A DNA stretch of 20,872 nucleotides from contig MFFV01000039.1 of NCBI GenBank assembly GCA_001777995.1, forward strand, positions 1 through 20,872. Reading direction: 5' to 3'. The position numbers were made by a program, and so were the translations under genes. Within the stretch, counting starts at the first letter, position 1. Each line of letters opens with the position of its first letter. The stretch comes from Candidatus Falkowbacteria bacterium RIFCSPLOWO2_02_FULL_45_15. Lineage in GTDB: Bacteria > Patescibacteriota > Patescibacteriia > Patescibacteriales > XYC2-FULL-47-12. The notes below the pieces were generated by a model. It was not told the DNA's origin. It saw nothing but the letters and a program-made list of their open reading frames with translations, and searched no databases. Below, piece by piece: positions 1 through 6,087 of this stretch.

Positions 1-92
1 CATGAAATAGCCCGTCTGTAAGCTTCCAAAGCTTTTTCAGTCAAAGCAGGAAGCCATTCTCTAAATCCTTCGGCAATATATTCTACATTCAT
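1..92 (-). CDS. Unknown protein, N-terminal fragment (runs off window)
   Basis: An open frame starts at an ATG at 92-90 and reads off the left edge after about 30 residues (begins MNVEYIAEGFREWLPALTEK). A purine-rich AGAGAG lies about 8 nt before the ATG, and a good promoter (141-169) lies about 50 bp upstream, so both transcription and start are well supported. The visible residues look like a soluble amphipathic helix. I do not recognise the family and the rest of the gene is outside the window. Confidence 0.6.
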   Translation of the reverse strand, partial: MNVEYIAEGFREWLPALTEKALEAYRRAIS

Positions 93-140
93 GGTAGTCT
101 CTCTTTCTCTCTTTTTTTATTTTTAAAATAACAACAAAAA

Positions 141-169
141 AGTGTAATATAAAAATTATATTTTGTCAA
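141..169 (-). promoter_or_regulatory. Sigma70-type promoter for the gene at 1-92
   Basis: On the minus strand TTGACA (169-164) is followed by a 17-bp spacer and TACACT (146-141). The expected transcription start is near 134, giving a leader of about 40 nt before the ATG at 92. Confidence 0.75.
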
Positions 170-187
170 TAGCGCTTGTTTTTTTAT

Positions 188-580
188 CTAATTTTTAATT
201 AATCTAAAGTACTTTCCCACTACCCTGTCCCCTTTCATAACCTCAATATTTTTATTAACCTGCTTATAAAAACGCGGGTAATGTTTGCGGATAATTAAAC
301 GCCCCCCGTATTTTTGATAATACGGGGGCTTTTGAATATGGGCGATTTCGTGCGCCAGCACGCGCAAGATACTGGAAATTTTTTTCGGTTCGCGTTTTTT
401 CGGAGTATACAAATCCAGCGTGATTGTTTTTGTTTTTAAGTTAATGCGGCCTACCGCGTAACTTTTTTTCGTGTTAATCTCCCCTACCCTGCGCATCGGG
501 CGGAAATGCAACCCTTCAACTTTAAGGATTTTGCAAATATGCGGAAATAAATTTTTGATAATTTCTTCTTGCGTTCGCAT
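188..580 (-). CDS. Small HExxH zinc metalloprotein, SprT/WLM-like
   Basis: A 130-residue cytoplasmic protein with no signal peptide or membrane segment. Residues 77-81 are HEIAH, the zinc-binding and catalytic HExxH of zincin proteases. The H100-Y-P-R-F-Y stretch about 20 residues later is placed like the third ligand (HGxxF-like) of SprT/WLM-type domains. The N-terminal half is a beta-rich stretch (residues 40-60) ahead of the motif helix. It is shorter than typical SprT proteins (about 150-170 aa) and has no visible C-terminal zinc ribbon. The ATG at 580 directly follows the T-tract of the terminator at 581-620 and has no SD, so the gene seems to depend on read-through or an unseen promoter. 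Metallopeptidase identity is good from the motif; substrate is unknown. Confidence 0.7.
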   Translation of the reverse strand: MRTQEEIIKNLFPHICKILKVEGLHFRPMRRVGEINTKKSYAVGRINLKTKTITLDLYTPKKREPKKISSILRVLAHEIAHIQKPPYYQKYGGRLIIRKHYPRFYKQVNKNIEVMKGDRVVGKYFRLIKN

Positions 581-620
581 AATAAAAAAATAATGCCCCT
601 CTCCTTGATAAGGAGAGGGG
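581..620 (-). terminator. Rho-independent terminator after the M23 peptidase gene
   Basis: An 11-bp perfect stem (596-606 with 610-620) with a 3-nt loop is followed on the minus strand by CATTATTTTTTT. It starts 12 nt after the TGA stop of the M23 gene. The stem is part of a longer repeat-like palindrome (see 596-632). Confidence 0.85.
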
Positions 621-632
621 TTAGGGGTGAGG
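596..632. repeat. Palindromic REP-like element (CCCCTCTCC/GGAGAGGGG type)
   Basis: A perfect 11-bp inverted repeat is flanked on one side by TTAGGGGTGAGG. From memory, closely similar C/T-G/A palindromes occur as dispersed repeats in Patescibacteria and some other bacteria; this could not be verified here. A related but degenerate palindrome lies at 5898-5925. Here it abuts the M23 stop codon and supplies the terminator stem. Confidence 0.55.
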
Positions 633-1859
633 TCAAGGCATATACCCCAACGGATTCACCGGAATCCCGTTTAAGCGCACTTCAAGGTGTAAATGCGGAC
701 CGGTCGTTAAATAACCCGCTCCGGGAGTGCCGGGCATGCCGCCGGTAGCGCCAATAACTTGGCCTTGGGCGACGAATTCGTCTGGTTTAACGTTGATGTG
801 CGAAACATGGCCATAAACCGTTGAGAGACCGTCGCCGTGGACAATCATAATATAGCTGTAGCCATAGCCGCCGTCTTTCGCTTTGGCGACATAGCCGGAA
901 GCGGCGGCACGGATTGGCGTTCCCTGCCCCGCGCGAATGTCAATCGCCGGATGTTCAAAAATTCGCCGAAAAGGATACTCCGGATCGTGAAAATAGGCGG
1001 TGATGGTATTTTGCGGCACCGGCCAAATAAATCCGCTGTCATTGAATTTTAAGCCGCCGATGCCCTGCTGTTCCGCAAGTTTTCGGCGGATTTGCCGTTC
1101 GGCTTCAATAATCGCCGCGTTTGCCCGTTCTTGTTCGGCTTCCGCGGCGGCAAGTATTTTTTGGTATTCTTTTTCTGATTGCCTGGTCTCGTCTAGAATA
1201 TATTCCTTGTTAACCTTCTGGTCGTTAATCTCTCCTTTCTTTTCCTCCAGATTCTTCTTTAAATTTTCTAAATCTTTCTTTTTGTTGTCTAAGCCGGAGT
1301 TTTGTTTTTCTAAATCCGCTTTAACCGCTTTTACCTTTATCAGCGTTTCTTCCAAACTGGCGTTTAAATTTTTAATGTATTCAACTTGATCGAGAAATTC
1401 CGATAATGACTTGTGCGCTAAAATTATTTCCAGTTGGCTTTTATCGTCATTTTGGGCGATCAGGCGCAAAACCGACGCCAAGTAATCTTTTTTGCGCTGG
1501 ATGTCGCTTTCCGTATCTTTAATCTCTAAAGTTACTTTCTTTATCTCTAAAGCGGTTTTATCAATATCCAGCTGGGCCGATTTAATCTCAATTTCCGTTT
1601 TAGCAATGCCGCTGTCCAAAATTGATATCTGATTTTTTAAGCTCGCCTGTTCGGTTTGTTTTTCCTGAATTTTTTTCCTTAACTCCGCTTCCCGTTGCTG
1701 GTAGCCCTCTAATTCCTGCTGTTTAGCGTTAATTTGCGCTTGCAAGTCGGCTATTTCCCGATTGGCGTCGCTGTTGGTTTGGCCAAAAGCCGATGTTGGC
1801 TGTAAAAAAGCCGCTATCAAGAGCAAACAAACTATTTTTTTTATTTTTAAAGTAAACAT
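633..1859 (-). CDS. Exported coiled-coil M23 (LytM/EnvC-like) peptidase
   Basis: A 408-residue peptidoglycan hydrolase or hydrolase activator. Residues 1-26 form a signal peptide (basic KIKK, hydrophobic VCLLLIAAFL, likely cleavage near SAFG-Q). Residues 30-265 are almost unbroken heptad-rich coiled coil (E/K/Q/L), as in EnvC. Residues 277-408 are the M23 domain: H303-x3-D307 (HPAID) and H389-L-H391 (PHLHLE) match the zinc site, with H351 in YGHVSH. All expected metal and catalytic residues are present, so it may be an active endopeptidase rather than an EnvC-type activator with a degenerate site. It lies downstream of alaS-cysS but has its own extended -10 promoter (1889-1897) and a strong terminator. 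No clear SD precedes the ATG. Confidence 0.92.
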   Translation of the reverse strand: MFTLKIKKIVCLLLIAAFLQPTSAFGQTNSDANREIADLQAQINAKQQELEGYQQREAELRKKIQEKQTEQASLKNQISILDSGIAKTEIEIKSAQLDIDKTALEIKKVTLEIKDTESDIQRKKDYLASVLRLIAQNDDKSQLEIILAHKSLSEFLDQVEYIKNLNASLEETLIKVKAVKADLEKQNSGLDNKKKDLENLKKNLEEKKGEINDQKVNKEYILDETRQSEKEYQKILAAAEAEQERANAAIIEAERQIRRKLAEQQGIGGLKFNDSGFIWPVPQNTITAYFHDPEYPFRRIFEHPAIDIRAGQGTPIRAAASGYVAKAKDGGYGYSYIMIVHGDGLSTVYGHVSHINVKPDEFVAQGQVIGATGGMPGTPGAGYLTTGPHLHLEVRLNGIPVNPLGYMP

Positions 1860-1888
1860 GACGTAAATTAAAAAATAAAAGCTTCTAT

Positions 1889-1897
1889 ATTATAGCA
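1889..1897 (-). promoter_or_regulatory. Extended -10 promoter for the M23 peptidase gene
   Basis: The minus strand carries TGC followed by TATAAT (1894-1889), an extended -10 element just past the cysS stop codon; no convincing -35 is seen. The start would fall near 1882, about 23 nt before the ATG at 1859. Confidence 0.55.
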
Positions 1898-1901
1898 TGA
1901 A

Positions 1902-3314
1902 TTATTTATTTACCACTACTCCGTTAGGAGTATCTTTTATTTCATAGCCCAGTTGCTCTATCTTCTCTCTGATTTTATCCGCTTCGGCAAAATCCCCCAC
2001 GTCCCTAAATTTTTGGCGGTTATCTATCAACGCCTGTATTTTTTTAGGAACAGCGGTTTTGTCTAATTTTACCTTCGTTAACTCTAACCCTAAAACGCTG
2101 TCAAAATCAAAAACCGTGGCTAAAGTTTCATCCGCCGTTAATTTATCATCCTTTAGCGTTTCCCAAAGTACCGCCAGCGCTTGCGGGATATTATTGTCGT
2201 CTTCAATCGCCGCGATAAATTGGCCGCGGTAATGCTCGTTGATGCCCGTTGCTTCAATTTTTTCCGCCGATAATTTTACCGTTTCTTTTAATTCCCTAAT
2301 TTTATTTTGCATTTTTTTTAAACTAGCGGCGGCGGCGGCTAACGCCTCCCAACTGAAATTTTGTTTGGAGCGATAATGCGCGCTTAAAAAGAAATAGCGC
2401 AAAGCGAGCGGTTCGTATTTTTTTGCTTTTACTTCGGCTAAAGAGTAAGCGGTGCCGGCGGACTTTGCCATTTTAACGTCATTAGCGAGCAAATGTTCGT
2501 TATGCAGCCAATAATTGACGAATTTAACGCCGTTAGCCGCTTCCGACTGGGCGATTTCGTTCGTATGATGGACCGGGGCGTGCTCAATCCCGCCCATGTG
2601 GATATCTACGGTATCGCCTAAATATTTTTTCGCCATGGCCGAGCATTCAATGTGCCAGCCGGGAAAGCCTTTTCCCCAAGGAGACTCCCAGGTTTGCATC
2701 GCGTTTTTATGCTTGCCGGTTTTAAAAAACCACAGAGCAAAGTCGGCTGGATTTTTTTTATCCGGGTCGCTGGCTTCGCCCTTCCCGGCCTCGGCAATAT
2801 TTTTAGCTAAATTTTGACCGGATAATTTCGTGTAGTCCTTAGCTTTCAGAACAGTAAAATAAATCGCCAAATCCGTTTGGTAGGCATAGCCCTTATCCAG
2901 CAATATTCGGATCATGCCGATTATTTCTTTGATGTTGTCCGTAGCCCGCGGCTTGATGTCTGCCGGCCGAGTGTTCAAGGCCGTAACATCCCGCTCAAAT
3001 ATTTTTAAATATTTATCCGCTATTTGTTGAGGGGTTTTGCCTTCGCGTTTCGCGCCTTTTTCCAGCTTATCTTCGCCTTCGTCTTCATCGCTCGTCAAAT
3101 GCCCGACATCGGTATAGTTGCGCGCTAATTTTACTTTATAGCCCAAATATTCAAGCGTGCGCACGATTAAATCATTCATTACCACTCCGCGCATGTTGCC
3201 GATATGCTGCGTCCAATATACCGTCGGTCCGCAATGGTAAAAAGTTACCTCATCTTCCGAGATGGGTTTAAATACTTCTTTTTTTCGGGTTAGAGTGTTA
3301 TAAAATTTAAGCAT
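1902..3314 (-). CDS. cysS: Cysteinyl-tRNA synthetase
   Basis: A 470-residue class I synthetase, of usual length for CysRS, which charges tRNA-Cys in the cytoplasm. Visible signatures: C28 in YHCGPTVY, HIGN at 37-40, the WHIECSAM zinc-ligand segment with C224, and HHTNEIAQSEA from H249, all in family order. The second class I signature is KMAKS (281-285) instead of KMSKS. The family's usual FPHHENE context reads APVHHTNE. The C-terminal helical domain (from about 320) ends with the DFAEADKIREKI motif of CysRS. An AGGA SD (in GGCAGGAAATTTATG) precedes the ATG. It probably follows alaS in one transcript, since no terminator is visible in the 104-bp gap. Confidence 0.95.
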   Translation of the reverse strand: MLKFYNTLTRKKEVFKPISEDEVTFYHCGPTVYWTQHIGNMRGVVMNDLIVRTLEYLGYKVKLARNYTDVGHLTSDEDEGEDKLEKGAKREGKTPQQIADKYLKIFERDVTALNTRPADIKPRATDNIKEIIGMIRILLDKGYAYQTDLAIYFTVLKAKDYTKLSGQNLAKNIAEAGKGEASDPDKKNPADFALWFFKTGKHKNAMQTWESPWGKGFPGWHIECSAMAKKYLGDTVDIHMGGIEHAPVHHTNEIAQSEAANGVKFVNYWLHNEHLLANDVKMAKSAGTAYSLAEVKAKKYEPLALRYFFLSAHYRSKQNFSWEALAAAAASLKKMQNKIRELKETVKLSAEKIEATGINEHYRGQFIAAIEDDNNIPQALAVLWETLKDDKLTADETLATVFDFDSVLGLELTKVKLDKTAVPKKIQALIDNRQKFRDVGDFAEADKIREKIEQLGYEIKDTPNGVVVNK

Positions 3315-3322
3315 AAATTTCC

Positions 3323-3398
3323 TGCCAATTACTAATCGCCTACCAATATACTAATAAGCAAAAAGATACCGCTGGCATTCGTAATTAGTACATTGGCA
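3323..3398. repeat. Three-copy TGCCAAT-n-ACTAAT motif with inverted repeat, alaS-cysS gap
   Basis: A TGCCAAT..ACTAAT-like 15-mer occurs three times in 76 bp. Two are in direct orientation (3323-3336 and 3341-3355) and one is inverted (3384-3398). Copies 2 and 3 form an imperfect inverted repeat with 13 of 15 pairing positions. No T-tract follows, so it does not look like a terminator. It occupies most of the alaS-cysS gap. Confidence 0.6.
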
Positions 3399-3418
3399 AA
3401 TGATTTGTAATCAGAAGG

Positions 3419-5200
3419 TTATTGTAGAATTGCTTTTATTCTCCTTACTCCGGCTGACGAGCTTTCTTCTTTAGTAATTTTAAACTTGCCGGCAAGTTCG
3501 CCGGTATGGCTAACATGCGGGCCGCCGCAAATCTCCTTGCTGAAAACTTGTCCCGTACCTGATGCGGGGTCACCAACAAAATAAACTTTAACTTGCTCGC
3601 CGTATTTATGTTCAAATACGCCGGTGGCGCCGATTTCTTTCGCTTTGGCAACTGGCATTTCTTCCCAATGCACCGGCAAATCTGCTTTAATCTGCTCGTT
3701 GACGATTTCTTCAATTTGTTTAATCTGTTCGGGTGTAATTTTTTCCGGATGCGACACGTCAAAACGCAGGCGCTCGGGCGTGATGTTGCTTCCTTTTTGC
3801 TGGATATGCGGCCCTAAAACGCGCCGCAGGGCCTCCAGCATCAAATGCGCGGCCGTGTGCAGCCGTTTGGTTTCTTCGCTTGCGTCAGCGAGTCCGCCTT
3901 TGAACATGCCGGCGGAAGCTGTTTTGGATAGTTCAGCATGCTTTTCCATTTCCTCTTCAAATTCAGTTACTTTCACTTCATAACCTTGTTCTTGGGCAAG
4001 TTCTTGCGTCAACTCCAGCGGGAAACCATAAGTGGAAAATAAAATAAACGCTTCACTGCCGGAAATTTGCCTGTCTTGGGAAAACTTGGCAAACATCTTT
4101 TCTCCTTTTTCCAAAGTTTGTCTAAATTTTTCCTCCTCTTTGTTTAATTCATCAAAAATAAATTTTTTATTTTCTTCAACTTCCGGATAAACTTCCTGAT
4201 AAATTTTAATTATTGATTTTGTCAATTCAGATGTGAAGTTTTGCGTAATGTCCAATTGTTTCCCGTAACGCACGGCGCGCCGAATCAGGCGGCGTAGCAC
4301 ATAGCCCGCGCCGGTATTTGACGGCGCCACTCCCCTGTCATCGCCTAAAATCATCGTAGCGGCTTTAATATGATCGGCGATAATGCGCATCGGTTTTTCG
4401 TTCCCTTCATACTCCTTGCCTGAAAGCTTTTTAATTTGCTCAATAATCGGCCAGAATAGTTCCGTGCGATAGTTGTCGTCAAAACCGTTGATAACGGCGA
4501 GGGTGCGCTCCAGACCCATGCCGGTGTCAACATTTTTTTGGGCTAAAGGTTTAAATCGCCCGTCTTTAGTTTTGTCATACTGCATAAATACGTCATTCCA
4601 GCTTTCCACCCAGCGCTTGTCTTTTGGGTCAAACTTTGCCGGCGCTTTTTCTTTGCCTGCCCAATAAAACATTTCCGTATCCGGGCCGCACGGTCCGGTT
4701 TGTCCGGCCGGACCCCACCAGTTGTCATCTTTGCCTAATTCGGCGATGCGTGCGGCCGGAATACCAAATTCAAGCCATATTTTTTTTGCCTCTTCGTCTT
4801 TTGGCGAGTCGCCGTCGCCTTTAAAAATTGAGATGGCAATTTTATTTTTGTCTAAATTCAACCATTCAGGCGAAGTTAAAAATTCCCAGCTCATTTTTAT
4901 CGCCTCTTCTTTAAAGTAGTCGCCTAAAGACCAATTACCAAGCATCTCAAAAAAAGTATGGTGCGTCGCGTCCCCTACTTCGTCAATATCGCCGGTGCGC
5001 ACGCATTTTTGCGCGCTGGTTAAACGATTCCCGGCCGGATGCTTCTCACCCATTAAATACGGCACCAGCGGATGCATGCCTGCGGTGGTAAATAATACCG
5101 TCGGGTCATTTTCCGGAATTAAAGAGGCGCTCGGAATTTCCGAGTGTCCTTTGGCTTTAAAAAAGTCTAAATATTTTTGGCGCAGTTCATTGGCAGTCAT
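3419..5200 (-). CDS. alaS: Alanyl-tRNA synthetase, naturally short form
   Basis: A 593-residue class II synthetase that charges tRNA-Ala and edits mischarged Ser/Gly. The N-terminal catalytic part is clear (FLDFFKAKGH-like start, GMHPLVPYLMG, TGDIDEVG, THHTFFEMLGNWS, NVDTGMGLER, NTGAGYVLRRLIRRA). The editing site has HTAAH (448-452) and C558/H562 in CGGPH. The protein stops right after the editing domain (SSSAGVRRIKAIL), so the C-Ala domain of usual ~870-aa AlaRS is absent. The beta-barrel linker that normally separates the tRNA-binding helices from the editing domain is also missing. The ATG at 5200 was chosen because a promoter -10 ends at 5210 and the upstream GTG at 5236 lies in the -35. 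It is the first gene of a likely alaS-cysS unit. Confidence 0.95.
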   Translation of the reverse strand: MTANELRQKYLDFFKAKGHSEIPSASLIPENDPTVLFTTAGMHPLVPYLMGEKHPAGNRLTSAQKCVRTGDIDEVGDATHHTFFEMLGNWSLGDYFKEEAIKMSWEFLTSPEWLNLDKNKIAISIFKGDGDSPKDEEAKKIWLEFGIPAARIAELGKDDNWWGPAGQTGPCGPDTEMFYWAGKEKAPAKFDPKDKRWVESWNDVFMQYDKTKDGRFKPLAQKNVDTGMGLERTLAVINGFDDNYRTELFWPIIEQIKKLSGKEYEGNEKPMRIIADHIKAATMILGDDRGVAPSNTGAGYVLRRLIRRAVRYGKQLDITQNFTSELTKSIIKIYQEVYPEVEENKKFIFDELNKEEEKFRQTLEKGEKMFAKFSQDRQISGSEAFILFSTYGFPLELTQELAQEQGYEVKVTEFEEEMEKHAELSKTASAGMFKGGLADASEETKRLHTAAHLMLEALRRVLGPHIQQKGSNITPERLRFDVSHPEKITPEQIKQIEEIVNEQIKADLPVHWEEMPVAKAKEIGATGVFEHKYGEQVKVYFVGDPASGTGQVFSKEICGGPHVSHTGELAGKFKITKEESSSAGVRRIKAILQ

Positions 5201-5209
5201 AATGTCTTT

Positions 5210-5238
5210 ATTATAGTAAAAAAATCGTACTTCCACAA
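5210..5238 (-). promoter_or_regulatory. Promoter of alaS (nearly leaderless)
   Basis: The minus strand reads TTGTGG (5238-5233), a 17-bp spacer, then TATAAT (5215-5210). Only nine bases separate TATAAT from the alaS ATG, so transcription should start within about 0-4 nt of the start codon. There is no SD. Confidence 0.7.
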
Positions 5239-5256
5239 GCGTTAATTTTTAAACCC

Positions 5257-5285
5257 TTGACAAATTATTAAAAGTAGTTTATAGT
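5257..5285 (+). promoter_or_regulatory. Sigma70-type promoter of small ORF 1
   Basis: TTGACA (5257-5262), a 17-bp spacer and TATAGT (5280-5285). The predicted start is near 5292, giving a leader of about 43 nt with a strong SD. It diverges from the alaS promoter, with about 18 bp between the two -35 boxes. Confidence 0.82.
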
Positions 5286-5334
5286 GTTATGTTCGTTCAT
5301 TACAATCTTTTTTAAGCAACCGGAGGGTAAAATC

Positions 5335-5547
5335 ATGATAGATGTAATCTATACTTGGTTGGTAGTAATTATTGCAATATCAGTTGTCGTCTTTGTAGTT
5401 TTGCCAGTGAGTATTGCTTGTCTGCAATATCACAATGCCGCTCGTCTGCAACGGCAACGCGATGAGGAGATTATACCAAAAGCTTTAGTTAATGGTCTTG
5501 GGTCGAAAGGAGGAAGAAGTAGGCCGTGCTATTTAAGTAATAAGTAA
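5335..5547 (+). CDS. Small single-pass membrane protein (small ORF 1), unknown
   Basis: A 70-residue protein I do not recognise. Residues 7-29 are one strongly hydrophobic helix (WLVVIIAISVVVFVVLPVSI). A charged cytoplasmic-type tail follows (RLQRQRDEE) with a Gly/Lys/Arg stretch (GSKGGRSR). The ATG at 5335 is set by a near-perfect SD GGAGGG (5322-5327, 7-nt spacing). An in-frame upstream ATG at 5284 lies inside the -10 box and cannot be used from this promoter. It is the first of three small plus-strand genes isolated among minus-strand genes. Function is unknown. Confidence 0.7.
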   Translation: MIDVIYTWLVVIIAISVVVFVVLPVSIACLQYHNAARLQRQRDEEIIPKALVNGLGSKGGRSRPCYLSNK

Positions 5548-5555
5548 ACGGCAAG

Positions 5556-5584
5556 TTGACAACTCTTTATTTTTTCTGTATCCT
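5556..5584 (+). promoter_or_regulatory. Sigma70-type promoter of small ORFs 2 and 3
   Basis: TTGACA (5556-5561), a 17-bp spacer and TATCCT (5579-5584), starting only 8 bp after the stop codon of small ORF 1. The predicted start is near 5591, which leaves a leader of about 100 nt. Confidence 0.72.
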
Positions 5585-5642
5585 ACAAAGTAGCTTTATT
5601 AGCTCTTTGTAAAAAATAATTTACTTTCCGTTTAAGGAAAGT
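5585..5642 (+). promoter_or_regulatory. Two inverted repeats at the start of the small ORF 2 leader
   Basis: The first (5585-5610) pairs ACAAAG with CTTTGT around AGCT-ttatt-AGCT, with one bulged T. It straddles the predicted transcription start, so it may be a DNA operator rather than an RNA hairpin. The second (5623-5629 with 5636-5642, ACTTTCC/GGAAAGT, 6-nt loop, then TTTT) lies fully in the leader and could be a weak attenuator-like hairpin. Both symmetries are read directly; their roles are inferred. Confidence 0.5.
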
Positions 5643-5690
5643 TTTGGAATAGATAGTTGTTTTACCATCCTTTTTTTAAGGTGAAAAATT

Positions 5691-5843
5691 ATGAATACAA
5701 CACCAAAAGAAGAGCTGCTTACTCTGGTTTCTTTAGCTCATTATCAGAGAATAGCTCTGAAAAAATTGGGTGATGATAAGTATAAGTATCCAGAGGTAGA
5801 ATGGATACTTCATCTACCAAAAACAATCATCGCCTATAATTAG
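5691..5843 (+). CDS. Small soluble protein (small ORF 2), unknown
   Basis: A 50-residue ORF (begins MNTTPKEELLTLVSLAHYQR, ends TIIAYN) with an AAGGTG SD 8 nt before the ATG. It is hydrophilic with alternating charged residues and no membrane helix; an N-terminal amphipathic helix is likely. I do not recognise it. Support comes from the SD, the promoter upstream, and tight coupling to the next ORF: the TAG stop overlaps the next gene's AGGAGGT SD. Being short, it could still be a leader peptide rather than a functional protein. Confidence 0.55.
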   Translation: MNTTPKEELLTLVSLAHYQRIALKKLGDDKYKYPEVEWILHLPKTIIAYN

Positions 5844-5853
5844 GAGGTACTAA

Positions 5854-6039
5854 ATGTATTCGTTACCGAGATGCGCGATTGAAGCAAGAAAGTTTTGCCC
5901 TCCCCTTAAAAAAAGGAGGTGGGGGCGAATGTTGTTATCATTGCTTTTATTTATTCCGAAAACAGCCCTTTTGATTTTTTCATTAGTAATGCCATATTTC
6001 TTTAAGAAGAAAAAAAGGCGCTACTACTACGCGGAATGA
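5854..6039 (+). CDS. Small hydrophobic peptide with Lys/Arg tail (small ORF 3), unknown
   Basis: A 61-residue ORF beginning at ATG 5854, 5 nt after a perfect AGGAGGT SD (5842-5848) that overlaps the previous stop. Codons 16-25 (PPLKKRRWGR) are encoded by a C/T-G/A palindromic element (5898-5925). That element also places GGAGG (5915-5919) 9 nt before an in-frame ATG at 5929. A 36-residue form is therefore equally plausible: one hydrophobic helix (LLSLLLFIPKTALLIFSLVM) then KKKKRRYYYAE. The hydrophobic-plus-basic layout resembles small membrane-acting peptides, but no family is recognised. A terminator follows at once. Confidence 0.55.
   Translation: MYSLPRCAIEARKFCPPLKKRRWGRMLLSLLLFIPKTALLIFSLVMPYFFKKKKRRYYYAE
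5898..5925. repeat. Degenerate C/T-G/A palindrome inside small ORF 3
   Basis: CCCTCCCCTT (5898-5907) and AAGGAGGTGGGGG (5913-5925) form an imperfect inverted repeat with an A-rich centre. It is similar in design to the element at 596-632. It is read through in frame and creates the internal SD-like GGAGG. Confidence 0.45.
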
Positions 6040-6057
6040 CAGATAGACAAAAACTCG

Positions 6058-6087
6058 GGCGATGACTGGAAAATCATCGCCTTTTTT
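6058..6087 (+). terminator. Terminator closing the small-ORF island
   Basis: An 8-bp stem GGCGATGA/TCATCGCC (6058-6065 with 6074-6081), an 8-nt loop and TTTTTT (6082-6087). Its T-tract overlaps the stop codon of the convergent thioredoxin gene. On the minus strand it is followed by CGAGTTTTTG, so it may work in both directions. Confidence 0.85.

Noticed and set aside
633..635. Possible UGA recoding (Gly code of some CPR lineages)
   Set aside because: TGA ends the M23 domain at its natural length and also ends the 59-aa gene and overlaps the next start, so it acts as a stop.
837..1389. Plus-strand ORFs opposite the M23 gene
   Set aside because: They are antisense shadows; the minus strand shows signal peptide, coiled coil and catalytic motifs, and the plus frames show no SD or family.
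5201..5236. Upstream GTG start for alaS adding 12 residues
   Set aside because: The GTG lies in the -35 box of a TATAAT promoter and family homology begins at the ATG at 5200.
5284..5334. Longer 87-aa version of small ORF 1
   Set aside because: Its ATG is inside the -10 box, so it would not be transcribed from this promoter; ATG 5335 has GGAGGG upstream.
5257..6087. Calling the small-gene island a type I toxin-antitoxin system
   Set aside because: The hydrophobic basic peptide fits in layout, but I could not find a convincing antisense promoter opposite it, so the claim is not supported.
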